Made by a program: the position numbers and the translations under genes. A DNA stretch of 15,645 nucleotides from positions 1 to 15,645 of the forward strand of contig CAAEKQ010000018.1 in NCBI GenBank assembly GCA_900756575.1, read 5' to 3'. Source of the stretch: an uncultured Oscillospiraceae bacterium (GTDB lineage: Bacteria; Bacillota; Clostridia; Oscillospirales; Oscillospiraceae). The notes beneath the pieces are model-generated. The model was not told the origin of the DNA. It searched no databases and saw only the letters and a program-made list of their open reading frames with translations. Below, piece after piece: positions 1 to 5,127 of the stretch. The stretch's first letter is position 1, and every line of letters begins with the position of its first letter.

Positions 1-249
1 ATGATGGAGAACAAGCTCTGCGATTCCTTCGAGGCTGCTCAGGCTGTTGCAGGCGTTCACGGCGGCGGTTCTCCCCTCATGGAGACCATCTGCATGATGC
101 AGCGTTATCCCCTCGAGGATCTGAAGGCCATCGCCAAGTACCTGGCAGGCATTCCCGGCTACGAGAAGTGCCCCCGGTTCGAGCGTGCTTATCAGTCTCC
201 CCGTGCTATGCTGGCAAAGTTCGACGCTCACGCAGCTGCAAAGAAGTAA
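1..249 (+). CDS. C-terminal end of a probable 4-hydroxybutyryl-CoA dehydratase / 4-HPA 3-hydroxylase-family protein (partial)
   Basis: The window opens inside this gene, so only the last 82 residues are visible. The in-frame ATG at base 1 is probably an internal methionine and not the true start. The GVHGGGSPLMETI segment (about residues 18-30), followed by a lysine/alanine helix ending KYLAGIPG, resembles the C-terminal helix of the 4-hydroxyphenylacetate 3-hydroxylase superfamily, where 4-hydroxybutyryl-CoA dehydratase/vinylacetyl-CoA isomerase carries HGAGSP. That FAD and [4Fe-4S] enzyme converts 4-hydroxybutyryl-CoA to crotonyl-CoA. The downstream crotonase and 3-hydroxybutyryl-CoA dehydrogenase fit this. 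Other members of the superfamily are possible because the cluster-binding residues lie outside the window. Identification rests on a short motif and on context. Confidence 0.5.
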   Translation: MMENKLCDSFEAAQAVAGVHGGGSPLMETICMMQRYPLEDLKAIAKYLAGIPGYEKCPRFERAYQSPRAMLAKFDAHAAAKK

Positions 250-262
250 TTTCTGTCGCTTT

Positions 263-377
263 CTCCCCCTCGTACCCCCCGGTGCGGGGGGGAGTCCTTG
301 CATCTCCCCGTCCAGGGAAATTGTATTCCGGCGAGGACGCAGTCCGTCTGCATCTTCGCCGGAGGACATTTTGTCCT
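263..377 (+). promoter_or_regulatory. Intergenic region with three tandem RNA hairpins upstream of the short-chain dehydrogenase
   Basis: The 159-base gap holds three inverted repeats. The first is a C6/G6 hairpin (275-280 with 286-291, possibly extended by CTCCCCC 263-269). The second is a long near-perfect hairpin, 327-342 with 348-363, with 15 of 16 positions paired including one G-T, and a 5-base loop. The third is AGGACA-TTT-TGTCCT (363-377), which shares base 363 with the second and so competes with it. None has a run of T after it, so they do not look like ordinary intrinsic terminators. I see no convincing -35/-10 pair here, so the dehydrogenase is probably cotranscribed with the upstream gene. 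The hairpins may then act as a processing or stability element between cistrons. Confidence 0.55.
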
Positions 378-408
378 GATCCAATCTTATTATTAGGAGT
401 GTTTTACA

Positions 409-1266
409 ATGGCTCATCTGAACCGCAAGATCGGTATTCCTTCCTTTGACATGACCGGTAAGACCGCTATCATCACCGGCGGCACCCAGGGTCTGGGCTT
501 CGGCATGGCATGCGCTCTGGCTGCTTACGGCGCCAACGTTGTCATCACCGCCCGTACTGCCCGCAAGGTTGAGGACGCTGTGGCTGACCTCAACGAGAAC
601 TACTGCAAGGGCGGCCGTGCATTCGGCATCCCCGCTGACTCCAGCAAGGCTGAGAACGTAAAGATGGTTGTAGAGAAGACCGTTGAGGAGTTCGGCTCCC
701 TGGATATCCTCATCAACAACGCCGGTGTTTCCGGCCCCACCGCTCTGGTGGTTGAGACTCGTGAGGGTCGCCCTGAGTACACCCCCGAGGACTTCTCCAA
801 GGTTCTGGCTACCAACCTCACCGGCACCTTTATGTTCTGCCAGGAGGCCGCTCGTCAGATGATCAAGCAGAACGCCACCAACGGCAAGAAGGGCGGCAGA
901 ATCATCATCACCGCTTCCGTGGGCGGCTTCATCGGCGGCAAGGGTGTTGTAGGCTACGGCGCTTCCAAGGCCGGCTGCCTGAGCCTGGCTCGTACCCTGG
1001 CAAACAACTTTGGCCGTGAGAACATCACCGTCAACTGCATCTGCCCGGGCTATGTTGTCACGCCTCTGAACGAAGAATTCTTCGTTGACAAGGACGGCAA
1101 CTTCACCGATTACTACAAGAAGCAGTCCAAGTCCACCTCCGTGCGCCGTCTGGGCACCATCGAGGAGATCGCAGGCCCCGTGCTGGCAATGTGCTCCGAT
1201 TCCTTCAGCTACATGACCGGCTCCTACATTCTGGTAGACGGCGGTCAGTCCATCCCCGCAGAATAA
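409..1266 (+). CDS. Short-chain dehydrogenase/reductase (SDR), classical type
   Basis: A cytoplasmic NAD(P)-dependent oxidoreductase of 285 residues, slightly longer than the usual 250-260. Visible SDR motifs are the cofactor glycine motif TGGTQGLG (23-30), NNAG (103-106), the structural Asn in ATNLTG (about 136), catalytic Ser170, and YGASK with Tyr183 and Lys187. After the second strand the sequence reads TARTARK (47-53). The Arg and Lys there, with no acidic residue, hint at NADP(H), though this is inferred. Overall it resembles gluconate 5-dehydrogenase/3-oxoacyl-ACP reductase-like members, so the substrate is unknown. AGGAG at 395-399 sits nine bases before the ATG. The crotonase follows after 33 bases, which suggests one transcript. 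The codons are GCT/GTT/CGT-rich like the other fermentation genes here. A role on a hydroxy-acid or hydroxyacyl-CoA intermediate of the same pathway is plausible. Confidence 0.88.
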   Translation: MAHLNRKIGIPSFDMTGKTAIITGGTQGLGFGMACALAAYGANVVITARTARKVEDAVADLNENYCKGGRAFGIPADSSKAENVKMVVEKTVEEFGSLDILINNAGVSGPTALVVETREGRPEYTPEDFSKVLATNLTGTFMFCQEAARQMIKQNATNGKKGGRIIITASVGGFIGGKGVVGYGASKAGCLSLARTLANNFGRENITVNCICPGYVVTPLNEEFFVDKDGNFTDYYKKQSKSTSVRRLGTIEEIAGPVLAMCSDSFSYMTGSYILVDGGQSIPAE

Positions 1267-1299
1267 TCGTTTCTACATACGAAAGGAGCCTACGTTACC

Positions 1300-2214
1300 A
1301 TGGAGTACGCTAACATTATCTATACCGTAGATAACGGTATTGCTACCATTAAGCTCAACCGTCCCAAGGCCCTGAACGCTCTGAACTCCGAGATCAACGC
1401 CGACATCATGGCTGCCATCAACGAGGTCAAGGCCGATCCCTCCGTCCGCGTTCTCATTATGACCGGTTCCGAGCGTGCATTTGCTGCCGGCGCCGACGTC
1501 AAGGAGATGGCTGAGGCAACCCCCCGCTATGCCCGTGAGTTCTGCGGTCTGGCCATTGAGATCAACAACATTCTCGAGTCCCTGCCCATTCCCACCATCG
1601 CTGCCGTTGGCGGCTTTGCATTCGGCGGCGGCTGCGAGATGACTCTGGCCTGCGACTTCCGCGTTGGCGGCAGCCGTACCACCCTGTCCTTCCCCGAGGT
1701 CGGTCTGGGCATCATCCCCGGCGCCAACGGCTGCGCTCGTGCAACCGCAATTGTCGGCCCCGCAAAGGCAAAGCAGCTGGTCATGCTCACCGAGATGGTT
1801 CCCGGCAAGCAGGCTTATGATCTGGGCCTCCTGAACTGGTATGTGGAGGGCGACGCTGAGCTGAACGCCAAGGCTGTGGAAGCCAAGAAGGCATTCAAGG
1901 CTGCCAAGAAGGCCGGTGCTGAGAACCTCGACGAACTGAAGGCTGCCAACAAGGCTGCTGAGGCCGCTGCTGCCAAGGCTGAGTACGACGCCATCTATGC
2001 TAAGGCTGTTGAGGTTGCCAAGACTCTCATGACCAAGCCTGCCTGCGCTCTGGCTTCTGCAAAGGCTGCCATCAACAAGGCTGCCATCGAGACCGTCGCT
2101 GCCGGTAAGGCCGCTGAGACCACCGAGTTTACCCTTCTGTTCAACACCCACGATCAGAAGGAAGGCATGGCCGCTATGATCGAAAAGCGCCCCGCCGTCT
2201 TCACCAACAACTAA
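1300..2214 (+). CDS. Enoyl-CoA hydratase/isomerase (crotonase) family protein with an Ala/Lys-rich insertion
   Basis: Probably hydrates crotonyl-CoA (or a related 2-enoyl-CoA) to 3-hydroxyacyl-CoA in the cytoplasm. Crotonase landmarks are present: LNRPKALNAL (19-28), the oxyanion-hole segment AAGADVKEM (62-70) and FGGGCE (108-113). Both catalytic glutamates are in place, Glu113 and Glu133 (SFPEVGLGIIPG). The protein is 304 residues, whereas the family is usually near 260. The surplus lies around residues 187-228, a highly charged Ala/Lys/Glu-rich stretch. AKAVE occurs at 190-194 and again at 234-238, suggesting an internal duplication of a helix near the C-terminal trimerisation region. AAAGGAG (1282-1288) precedes the ATG. 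A strong terminator follows. A hydratase acting on crotonobetainyl-CoA-like substrates is an alternative in view of the carnitine-dehydrogenase-like neighbour. Confidence 0.88.
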   Translation: MEYANIIYTVDNGIATIKLNRPKALNALNSEINADIMAAINEVKADPSVRVLIMTGSERAFAAGADVKEMAEATPRYAREFCGLAIEINNILESLPIPTIAAVGGFAFGGGCEMTLACDFRVGGSRTTLSFPEVGLGIIPGANGCARATAIVGPAKAKQLVMLTEMVPGKQAYDLGLLNWYVEGDAELNAKAVEAKKAFKAAKKAGAENLDELKAANKAAEAAAAKAEYDAIYAKAVEVAKTLMTKPACALASAKAAINKAAIETVAAGKAAETTEFTLLFNTHDQKEGMAAMIEKRPAVFTNN

Positions 2215-2223
2215 TATAAAAAA

Positions 2224-2257
2224 CAGGGTACTTTCCAGTGGAAGGTGCCCTGTTTTT
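2224..2257 (+). terminator. Intrinsic terminator after the crotonase gene
   Basis: Thirteen-base-pair stem (2224-2236 with 2240-2252, including T-G/G-T wobbles) closed by a three-base loop and followed by TTTTT at 2253-2257. It ends the upstream SDR-crotonase transcript just before the hbd promoter. Confidence 0.9.
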
Positions 2258-2269
2258 GTTGGTAGCTAG

Positions 2270-2298
2270 TTGACATTTTGGGTTTTTCCTGAGATAAT
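2270..2298 (+). promoter_or_regulatory. Strong sigma-A-type promoter of hbd
   Basis: A perfect -35 TTGACA (2270-2275), a 17-base spacer and a -10 GATAAT (2293-2298) predict a transcription start near 2305, about 80 bases before the hbd start codon. It lies directly after the crotonase terminator, so hbd starts a new transcription unit. Confidence 0.85.
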
Positions 2299-2303
2299 AA
2301 GTA

Positions 2304-2373
2304 ATGTATGAGAACGTGGAAAGTTCTCATTGGAACCGGCATTTCCGGTCTCCGAAATTAATACATAAAGGAG
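2304..2373 (+). promoter_or_regulatory. Structured 5' leader of hbd with a possible three-way junction next to the ribosome binding site
   Basis: Beginning almost exactly at the predicted transcription start, ATGTAT (2304-2309) is complementary to ATACAT (2361-2366). Between them lie hairpin GAGAAC/GTTCTC (2310-2315 with 2323-2328) and hairpin ACCGG/CCGGT (2335-2339 with 2345-2349). The closing helix ends one base before the Shine-Dalgarno AAAGGAG (2367-2373). CTCC at 2350-2353 is complementary to GGAG 2370-2373, offering an alternative fold that hides the ribosome site. I do not recognise a known riboswitch consensus. It may only stabilise the message. Confidence 0.45.
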
Positions 2374-2384
2374 TCTTTTTTACC

Positions 2385-3236
2385 ATGGCTATTGAAACTA
2401 TTGCCGTCCTCGGCGCTGGCCAGATGGGTTCCGGCATCGCTCAGATCGCCGCTGCCAATGGCTACAAGGTCATCATGCGTGACATCAAGCAGGAGTTCTG
2501 CGACAAGGGTGTTGCCACCATCAAGAAGGGTCTTGACAAGCAGGTTGCAAAGGGCAAGACCACTCAGGAGGCTGCTGACGCCATCATGGCGAACATCTCC
2601 ACCACCGTTGAGCTGGAGGGCGTTGCTCCCGCTGACTTCGTTATCGAGGCCGTTCCCGAGATCATGAGCCTGAAGCAGGACACCTTTAAGCAGCTGGGCG
2701 AGATCTGCAAGCCCGACGCGATCCTCTGCACCAACACCTCCTCCATGTCCATCACCGAGATCACCGGTGCCTGCAAGAACCCTGAGCGCTGCATGGGCAT
2801 GCACTTCTTCAGCCCCGTATACGCTATGAAGCTGGTTGAGATGATCCGCGCTGAGAAGACCTCCGACGCTACCGTCGAGGCTGTCCGCGAGGTTTCCAAG
2901 AAGATGGGCAAGGTTCCCGTCCTCTGCCAGACCGACACCCCGGGCTTCATCGTGAACCGCTGCCTGTTCGCTTTCATGCTCGAGGCCATTCACGAATATG
3001 AGGACGGCGTTGCTACCATCGACGATATCGACACCGCCATCAAGCTGGGTCTGAACCATCCCATGGGCCCCTTCGAGATGATGGACCTCAGCGGCCTGGA
3101 CACCTTCCCCCATGTCACCGAGATCCTGGAGAAGCTGCCTGTTACCTCTTGGGCTTGCCCCGAGTCTGTTAAGGCTAAGATTGCCGAGGGCAAGTACGGC
3201 CGTAAGTCCGGCGAGGGCTGGCACAAGTACAACTAA
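2385..3236 (+). CDS. hbd: 3-hydroxybutyryl-CoA dehydrogenase
   Basis: Interconverts acetoacetyl-CoA and 3-hydroxybutyryl-CoA with NAD(H), the redox step of the butyryl-CoA branch. The 283 residues match the usual length. The Rossmann motif GAGQMG (10-15) is followed by Asp33 at the end of the second strand, which favours NAD. The TNTSS segment (116-120), the catalytic His140 in GMHFFSP paired with Glu152, Asn191 (FIVNR) and the C-terminal DLSGLDT/GRKSGEGW signature are all present. The frame is open upstream to 2304, but AAAGGAG (2367-2373) and homology place the start at 2385. The gene has its own promoter and a folded leader. It is followed after 87 bases by a second dehydrogenase of the same fold, with only a weak hairpin between. 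Codon use suggests high expression. Confidence 0.95.
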   Translation: MAIETIAVLGAGQMGSGIAQIAAANGYKVIMRDIKQEFCDKGVATIKKGLDKQVAKGKTTQEAADAIMANISTTVELEGVAPADFVIEAVPEIMSLKQDTFKQLGEICKPDAILCTNTSSMSITEITGACKNPERCMGMHFFSPVYAMKLVEMIRAEKTSDATVEAVREVSKKMGKVPVLCQTDTPGFIVNRCLFAFMLEAIHEYEDGVATIDDIDTAIKLGLNHPMGPFEMMDLSGLDTFPHVTEILEKLPVTSWACPESVKAKIAEGKYGRKSGEGWHKYN

Positions 3237-3263
3237 TTGTACCGCTTAACTAAGTAAGCATTT

Positions 3264-3289
3264 GGGGGAGCCATCCCGCTCCCCCGTTT
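3264..3289 (+). terminator. Intercistronic hairpin between hbd and the carnitine-dehydrogenase-like gene, weak terminator or processing site
   Basis: GGGGGAGC (3264-3271) pairs perfectly with GCTCCCCC (3278-3285) around a six-base loop, but the tail is GTTTCCCC, a poor U tract. No promoter is evident between it and the next gene, so I read it as a partial terminator or mRNA-stabilising element that may lower expression of the downstream gene relative to hbd. Confidence 0.55.
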
Positions 3290-3323
3290 CCCCTATCATA
3301 TGATTGGAAAGGATGCGTTAAGC

Positions 3324-4283
3324 ATGAATGTAAAAGACATTAAGACCATTGCCATGTATGGCGCTGGCACCATCGGCGGCGGCTTCGCTGCATACTTCGC
3401 TCTCAAGGGCCTGAACGTTAACGTCTATGTTCGTTCCGAGGCTTCCAAGGAGCGTGCGCTCCCCCACATCCAGGGCCCCATCGACTCCTATGTTAAGCTG
3501 GGTCTGGTTGACGACGGCCAGAAGATCTGGGACAAGATCAAGATGACCACCGATCCCGCTGAAGCGTTCACCGGCGTTTACTTCGTTCAGGAGAACGGCG
3601 CCGAGAACCTGGAGCAGAAGCATCAGATGGTCGCTGTAATGGAGCAGTACCTGCCCGAGGACGCTATCATCGCTTCCTCCTCCTCCGGTACCCCCGTTAC
3701 CCAGATTGCTTCCGAGGCAAAGCATCCCGAGCGTATCATTGTTGGTCACCCCTTCAACCCCGCTTACCTGCTGCCCCTGATCGAGATCTGCGGCGGCCAG
3801 AAGACTGATCCCGCTGTGATTGAGGCTGCTCGTGAGTTCTACAAGATGTACGACAAGGCTCCCTGCGTCCTGCACAAGGAGAAGAACGGCTTTATCGCAA
3901 ACCGCCTGATGCACGCTCTGTGGCGTGAGGAGATCGCTTTGGTTACCGAAGGCGTTTGCTCCATGGCTGACGCTGACGACGCTTGGACCTTCGGCCCCGG
4001 CATCCGTCTGGCTGCTGTAGGCCCCGGCATGAACTATGAGCTGGGCGGCGGCACCCTGGGCATCAAGGGCTGCGGCATTAAGTTTGGCGCTATGACCAAC
4101 GCCGTGTTCGCTGACATCTCCGACATGAAGAAGGTTCCCGACACTTGGCCCGACCTCTCCGGTGAGGAAATCATCAAGGAGAAGGCTGGTATGCCCGACG
4201 TCATCGGCCACACCAACGAGGAGATCGCCGCATTCCGTGACAACCTGATTGTTGATGTGCTGAAGCTGCACAAGAGAATGTAA
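3324..4283 (+). CDS. L-carnitine dehydrogenase-like 3-hydroxyacid dehydrogenase
   Basis: A 319-residue member of the 3-hydroxyacyl-CoA dehydrogenase fold, closer to the L-carnitine dehydrogenase/L-gulonate dehydrogenase side that oxidises free beta-hydroxy acids than to CoA-ester enzymes. Evidence is the GAGTIG motif (13-18), VQENGAENLEQKHQ (88-101) and GHPFNPAYLLPLIE (141-154) with catalytic His142 and Glu154, plus Asn193. The HPFNPxYLLPL pattern is characteristic of carnitine dehydrogenases. Unusually, the acidic NAD-discriminating residue after the second strand is missing: the sequence reads YVRSE (35-39), which suggests NADP(H). An ATG exists at 3300, but GGAAAGGA (3305-3312) supports the start at 3324. 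It is probably cotranscribed with hbd. Together with the BKACE gene at 10982 it would form a beta-hydroxy acid to beta-keto acid to acyl-CoA route. The actual substrate is not known. Confidence 0.78.
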   Translation: MNVKDIKTIAMYGAGTIGGGFAAYFALKGLNVNVYVRSEASKERALPHIQGPIDSYVKLGLVDDGQKIWDKIKMTTDPAEAFTGVYFVQENGAENLEQKHQMVAVMEQYLPEDAIIASSSSGTPVTQIASEAKHPERIIVGHPFNPAYLLPLIEICGGQKTDPAVIEAAREFYKMYDKAPCVLHKEKNGFIANRLMHALWREEIALVTEGVCSMADADDAWTFGPGIRLAAVGPGMNYELGGGTLGIKGCGIKFGAMTNAVFADISDMKKVPDTWPDLSGEEIIKEKAGMPDVIGHTNEEIAAFRDNLIVDVLKLHKRM

Positions 4284-4296
4284 TCTCTGCTTTTTC

Positions 4297-4328
4297 TCTG
4301 CCCCGGATTTTCCGGGGCAGATTTTTTT
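4297..4328 (+). terminator. Intrinsic terminator after the carnitine-dehydrogenase-like gene
   Basis: An 11-base-pair stem TCTGCCCCGGA/TCCGGGGCAGA (4297-4307 with 4311-4321), a TTT loop and seven T residues (4322-4328). The T tract runs directly into the next promoter. Confidence 0.93.
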
Positions 4329-4329
4329 G

Positions 4330-4358
4330 TTTACAATTTGCAGTTTCTTTGGCATAAT
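4330..4358 (+). promoter_or_regulatory. Promoter of the flavin reductase-rubredoxin gene
   Basis: -35 TTTACA (4330-4335), 17-base spacer and -10 CATAAT (4353-4358), immediately after the terminator T tract. Predicted start is near 4365. Confidence 0.75.
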
Positions 4359-4396
4359 GAGACTGGAAAGCGATTCTACCCGAAAGGAGTCTCATT
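4356..4396 (+). promoter_or_regulatory. Nine-base inverted repeat spanning the -10 box and the ribosome binding site
   Basis: AATGAGACT (4356-4364) and AGTCTCATT (4388-4396) are perfect inverted copies 23 bases apart, with centres 32 bases (about three helical turns) apart. The left arm overlaps the end of the -10 box and the start site. The right arm overlaps the end of the AAAGGAG ribosome site and abuts the ATG. It could be a dimeric-repressor operator, or an RNA stem if transcription begins a few bases early. Confidence 0.5.
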
Positions 4397-5008
4397 ATGA
4401 ATACAAAGGTTCTCCACAATCTCACCTGCGGGCTCTATGTGCTTGCCTCCAAGAACGGCGCACATCGCAGTGGCTGCATCGTCAATACCGTGATGCAGGT
4501 CACCTCCAAGCCCCTTCGGATCACCGTTACCGTCAATAAGGCCAACTACACCCACGATCTCATTGCATCCTCCGGGGTATTCACAGTCTCCCTGCTGGAT
4601 CAGTCCGCGCCCTTTGGCCTGTTCCAGCACTTTGGCTTCCAGAGCGGCCGGGATGTGGATAAGTTCAAGGATCTTAGCGTCAAGGAAGCCGAAAACGGCG
4701 TACCCTATCTCACCTGGGCCTCCTGCGGCTATCTCAGCTGCAAGGTGGTTTCGTCCATGGATCTGGGCACCCATACCCAGTTCCTCGCCGATGTGATCGA
4801 CGCAGAAGCGCTGGACGGCACCGCACCGGTAAGCTATGCCTATTATCAGGCGCACATCAAGCCCAAGCCGCAGCCCAAAGAGGACGCTCCCGTCAAGGGC
4901 TGGGTCTGCACCATCTGCGGCTATATTTATGAGGGTGAAACGCTACCGGAGGATTTTATCTGCCCCCTGTGCAAGCACGGCGTGGAAGCCTTTGAGAAAA
5001 TCCAATAA
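4397..5008 (+). CDS. hrb: Flavin reductase-rubredoxin fusion (high-molecular-weight rubredoxin, Hrb type)
   Basis: A 203-residue cytoplasmic electron carrier. Residues 1 to about 155 form an FMN-binding flavin reductase-like domain (SGCIVNTVMQVTSKP near 25-39, GLFQHFGF near 74-81). A short KPKPQPK linker leads to a C-terminal rubredoxin domain with iron ligands Cys171, Cys174, Cys189 and Cys192 (CTICGYIYEG and CPLC). Proteins of this layout (Hrb of acetogens) pass electrons from NAD(P)H to rubredoxin and on to flavodiiron proteins that reduce oxygen or nitric oxide. The spacing between the two cysteine pairs is short, as in rubrerythrin-type rubredoxin domains. No flavodiiron or rubrerythrin gene is adjacent, so the acceptor must be encoded elsewhere. 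AAAGGAG precedes the start. The gene is monocistronic, bounded on both sides by terminator-promoter modules. Confidence 0.92.
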   Translation: MNTKVLHNLTCGLYVLASKNGAHRSGCIVNTVMQVTSKPLRITVTVNKANYTHDLIASSGVFTVSLLDQSAPFGLFQHFGFQSGRDVDKFKDLSVKEAENGVPYLTWASCGYLSCKVVSSMDLGTHTQFLADVIDAEALDGTAPVSYAYYQAHIKPKPQPKEDAPVKGWVCTICGYIYEGETLPEDFICPLCKHGVEAFEKIQ

Positions 5009-5014
5009 CAGCCG

Positions 5015-5046
5015 AATCTGCCCCGTTCCTTTCGGGGCAGATTTTT
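5015..5046 (+). terminator. Intrinsic terminator after the flavin reductase-rubredoxin gene
   Basis: Eleven-base-pair stem AATCTGCCCCG/CGGGGCAGATT (5015-5025 with 5033-5043), seven-base loop, and T tract 5042-5046. Confidence 0.92.
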
Positions 5047-5076
5047 GTTTACTTTTTCCGCTTCTTCTGGCATAAT
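5017..5076 (+). repeat. Terminator-promoter module, copy B
   Basis: Near-copy of 4297-4358: same TCTGCCCCG...CGGGGCAGA stem, T run, GTTTAC, 17-base spacer ending TTCTGG, and CATAAT. The two copies are direct repeats flanking a single gene. Confidence 0.7.
5048..5076 (+). promoter_or_regulatory. Promoter of the Cys/His membrane-protein gene
   Basis: -35 TTTACT (5048-5053), 17-base spacer, -10 CATAAT (5071-5076). The predicted start is near 5083, inside a 14-base perfect palindrome. Confidence 0.72.
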
Positions 5077-5081
5077 AGCCC

Positions 5082-5095
5082 TGGGGAATTCCCCA
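5082..5095. promoter_or_regulatory. Perfect palindrome TGGGGAATTCCCCA at the transcription start
   Basis: A 14-base perfect palindrome begins five bases after the -10 box. As DNA it is a plausible operator for a dimeric regulator. As RNA it would form a five-pair hairpin with an AATT loop at the extreme 5' end, which can protect mRNA. The sequence alone does not decide. Confidence 0.5.
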
Positions 5096-5127
5096 AGAGC
5101 ACAGAAAAGGAAAGGAAGTGTCTGACC

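Larger units (their letters stand above)
4297..4358 (+). repeat. Terminator-promoter module, copy A
   Basis: This stretch (GC-rich CCGGGGCAGA stem, T run, GTTTAC, 17-base spacer ending TCTTTGG, CATAAT) has a close direct copy at 5017-5076, 720 bases downstream, on the other side of the flavin reductase-rubredoxin gene. The stem sequence, the -35 region and the -10 region are the most alike. The terminator loop and spacer have diverged. Confidence 0.7.

Noticed and set aside
168..449. Short plus-strand frames across the intergenic hairpins (168-449 and 185-379)
   Set aside because: Arg/Pro/Ser-rich translation, no ribosome site, and overlap with both flanking genes. The region is better explained by RNA secondary structure.
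1273..2151. Long minus-strand frames opposite the crotonase, hbd, carnitine-dehydrogenase-like and BKACE genes
   Set aside because: All mirror strongly biased coding sequence, with Leu/Gly/Ser-rich repetitive translation and no ribosome sites.
2304..2384. An N-terminal extension of hbd starting at 2304
   Set aside because: The start would coincide with the predicted transcription start and has no ribosome site. The Rossmann N-terminus begins at 2385, after AAAGGAG.
2270..2384. Rex-type redox operator upstream of hbd
   Set aside because: No TTGTTAA-N4-TTAACAA-like sequence is present. The inverted repeats there fit RNA hairpins better.
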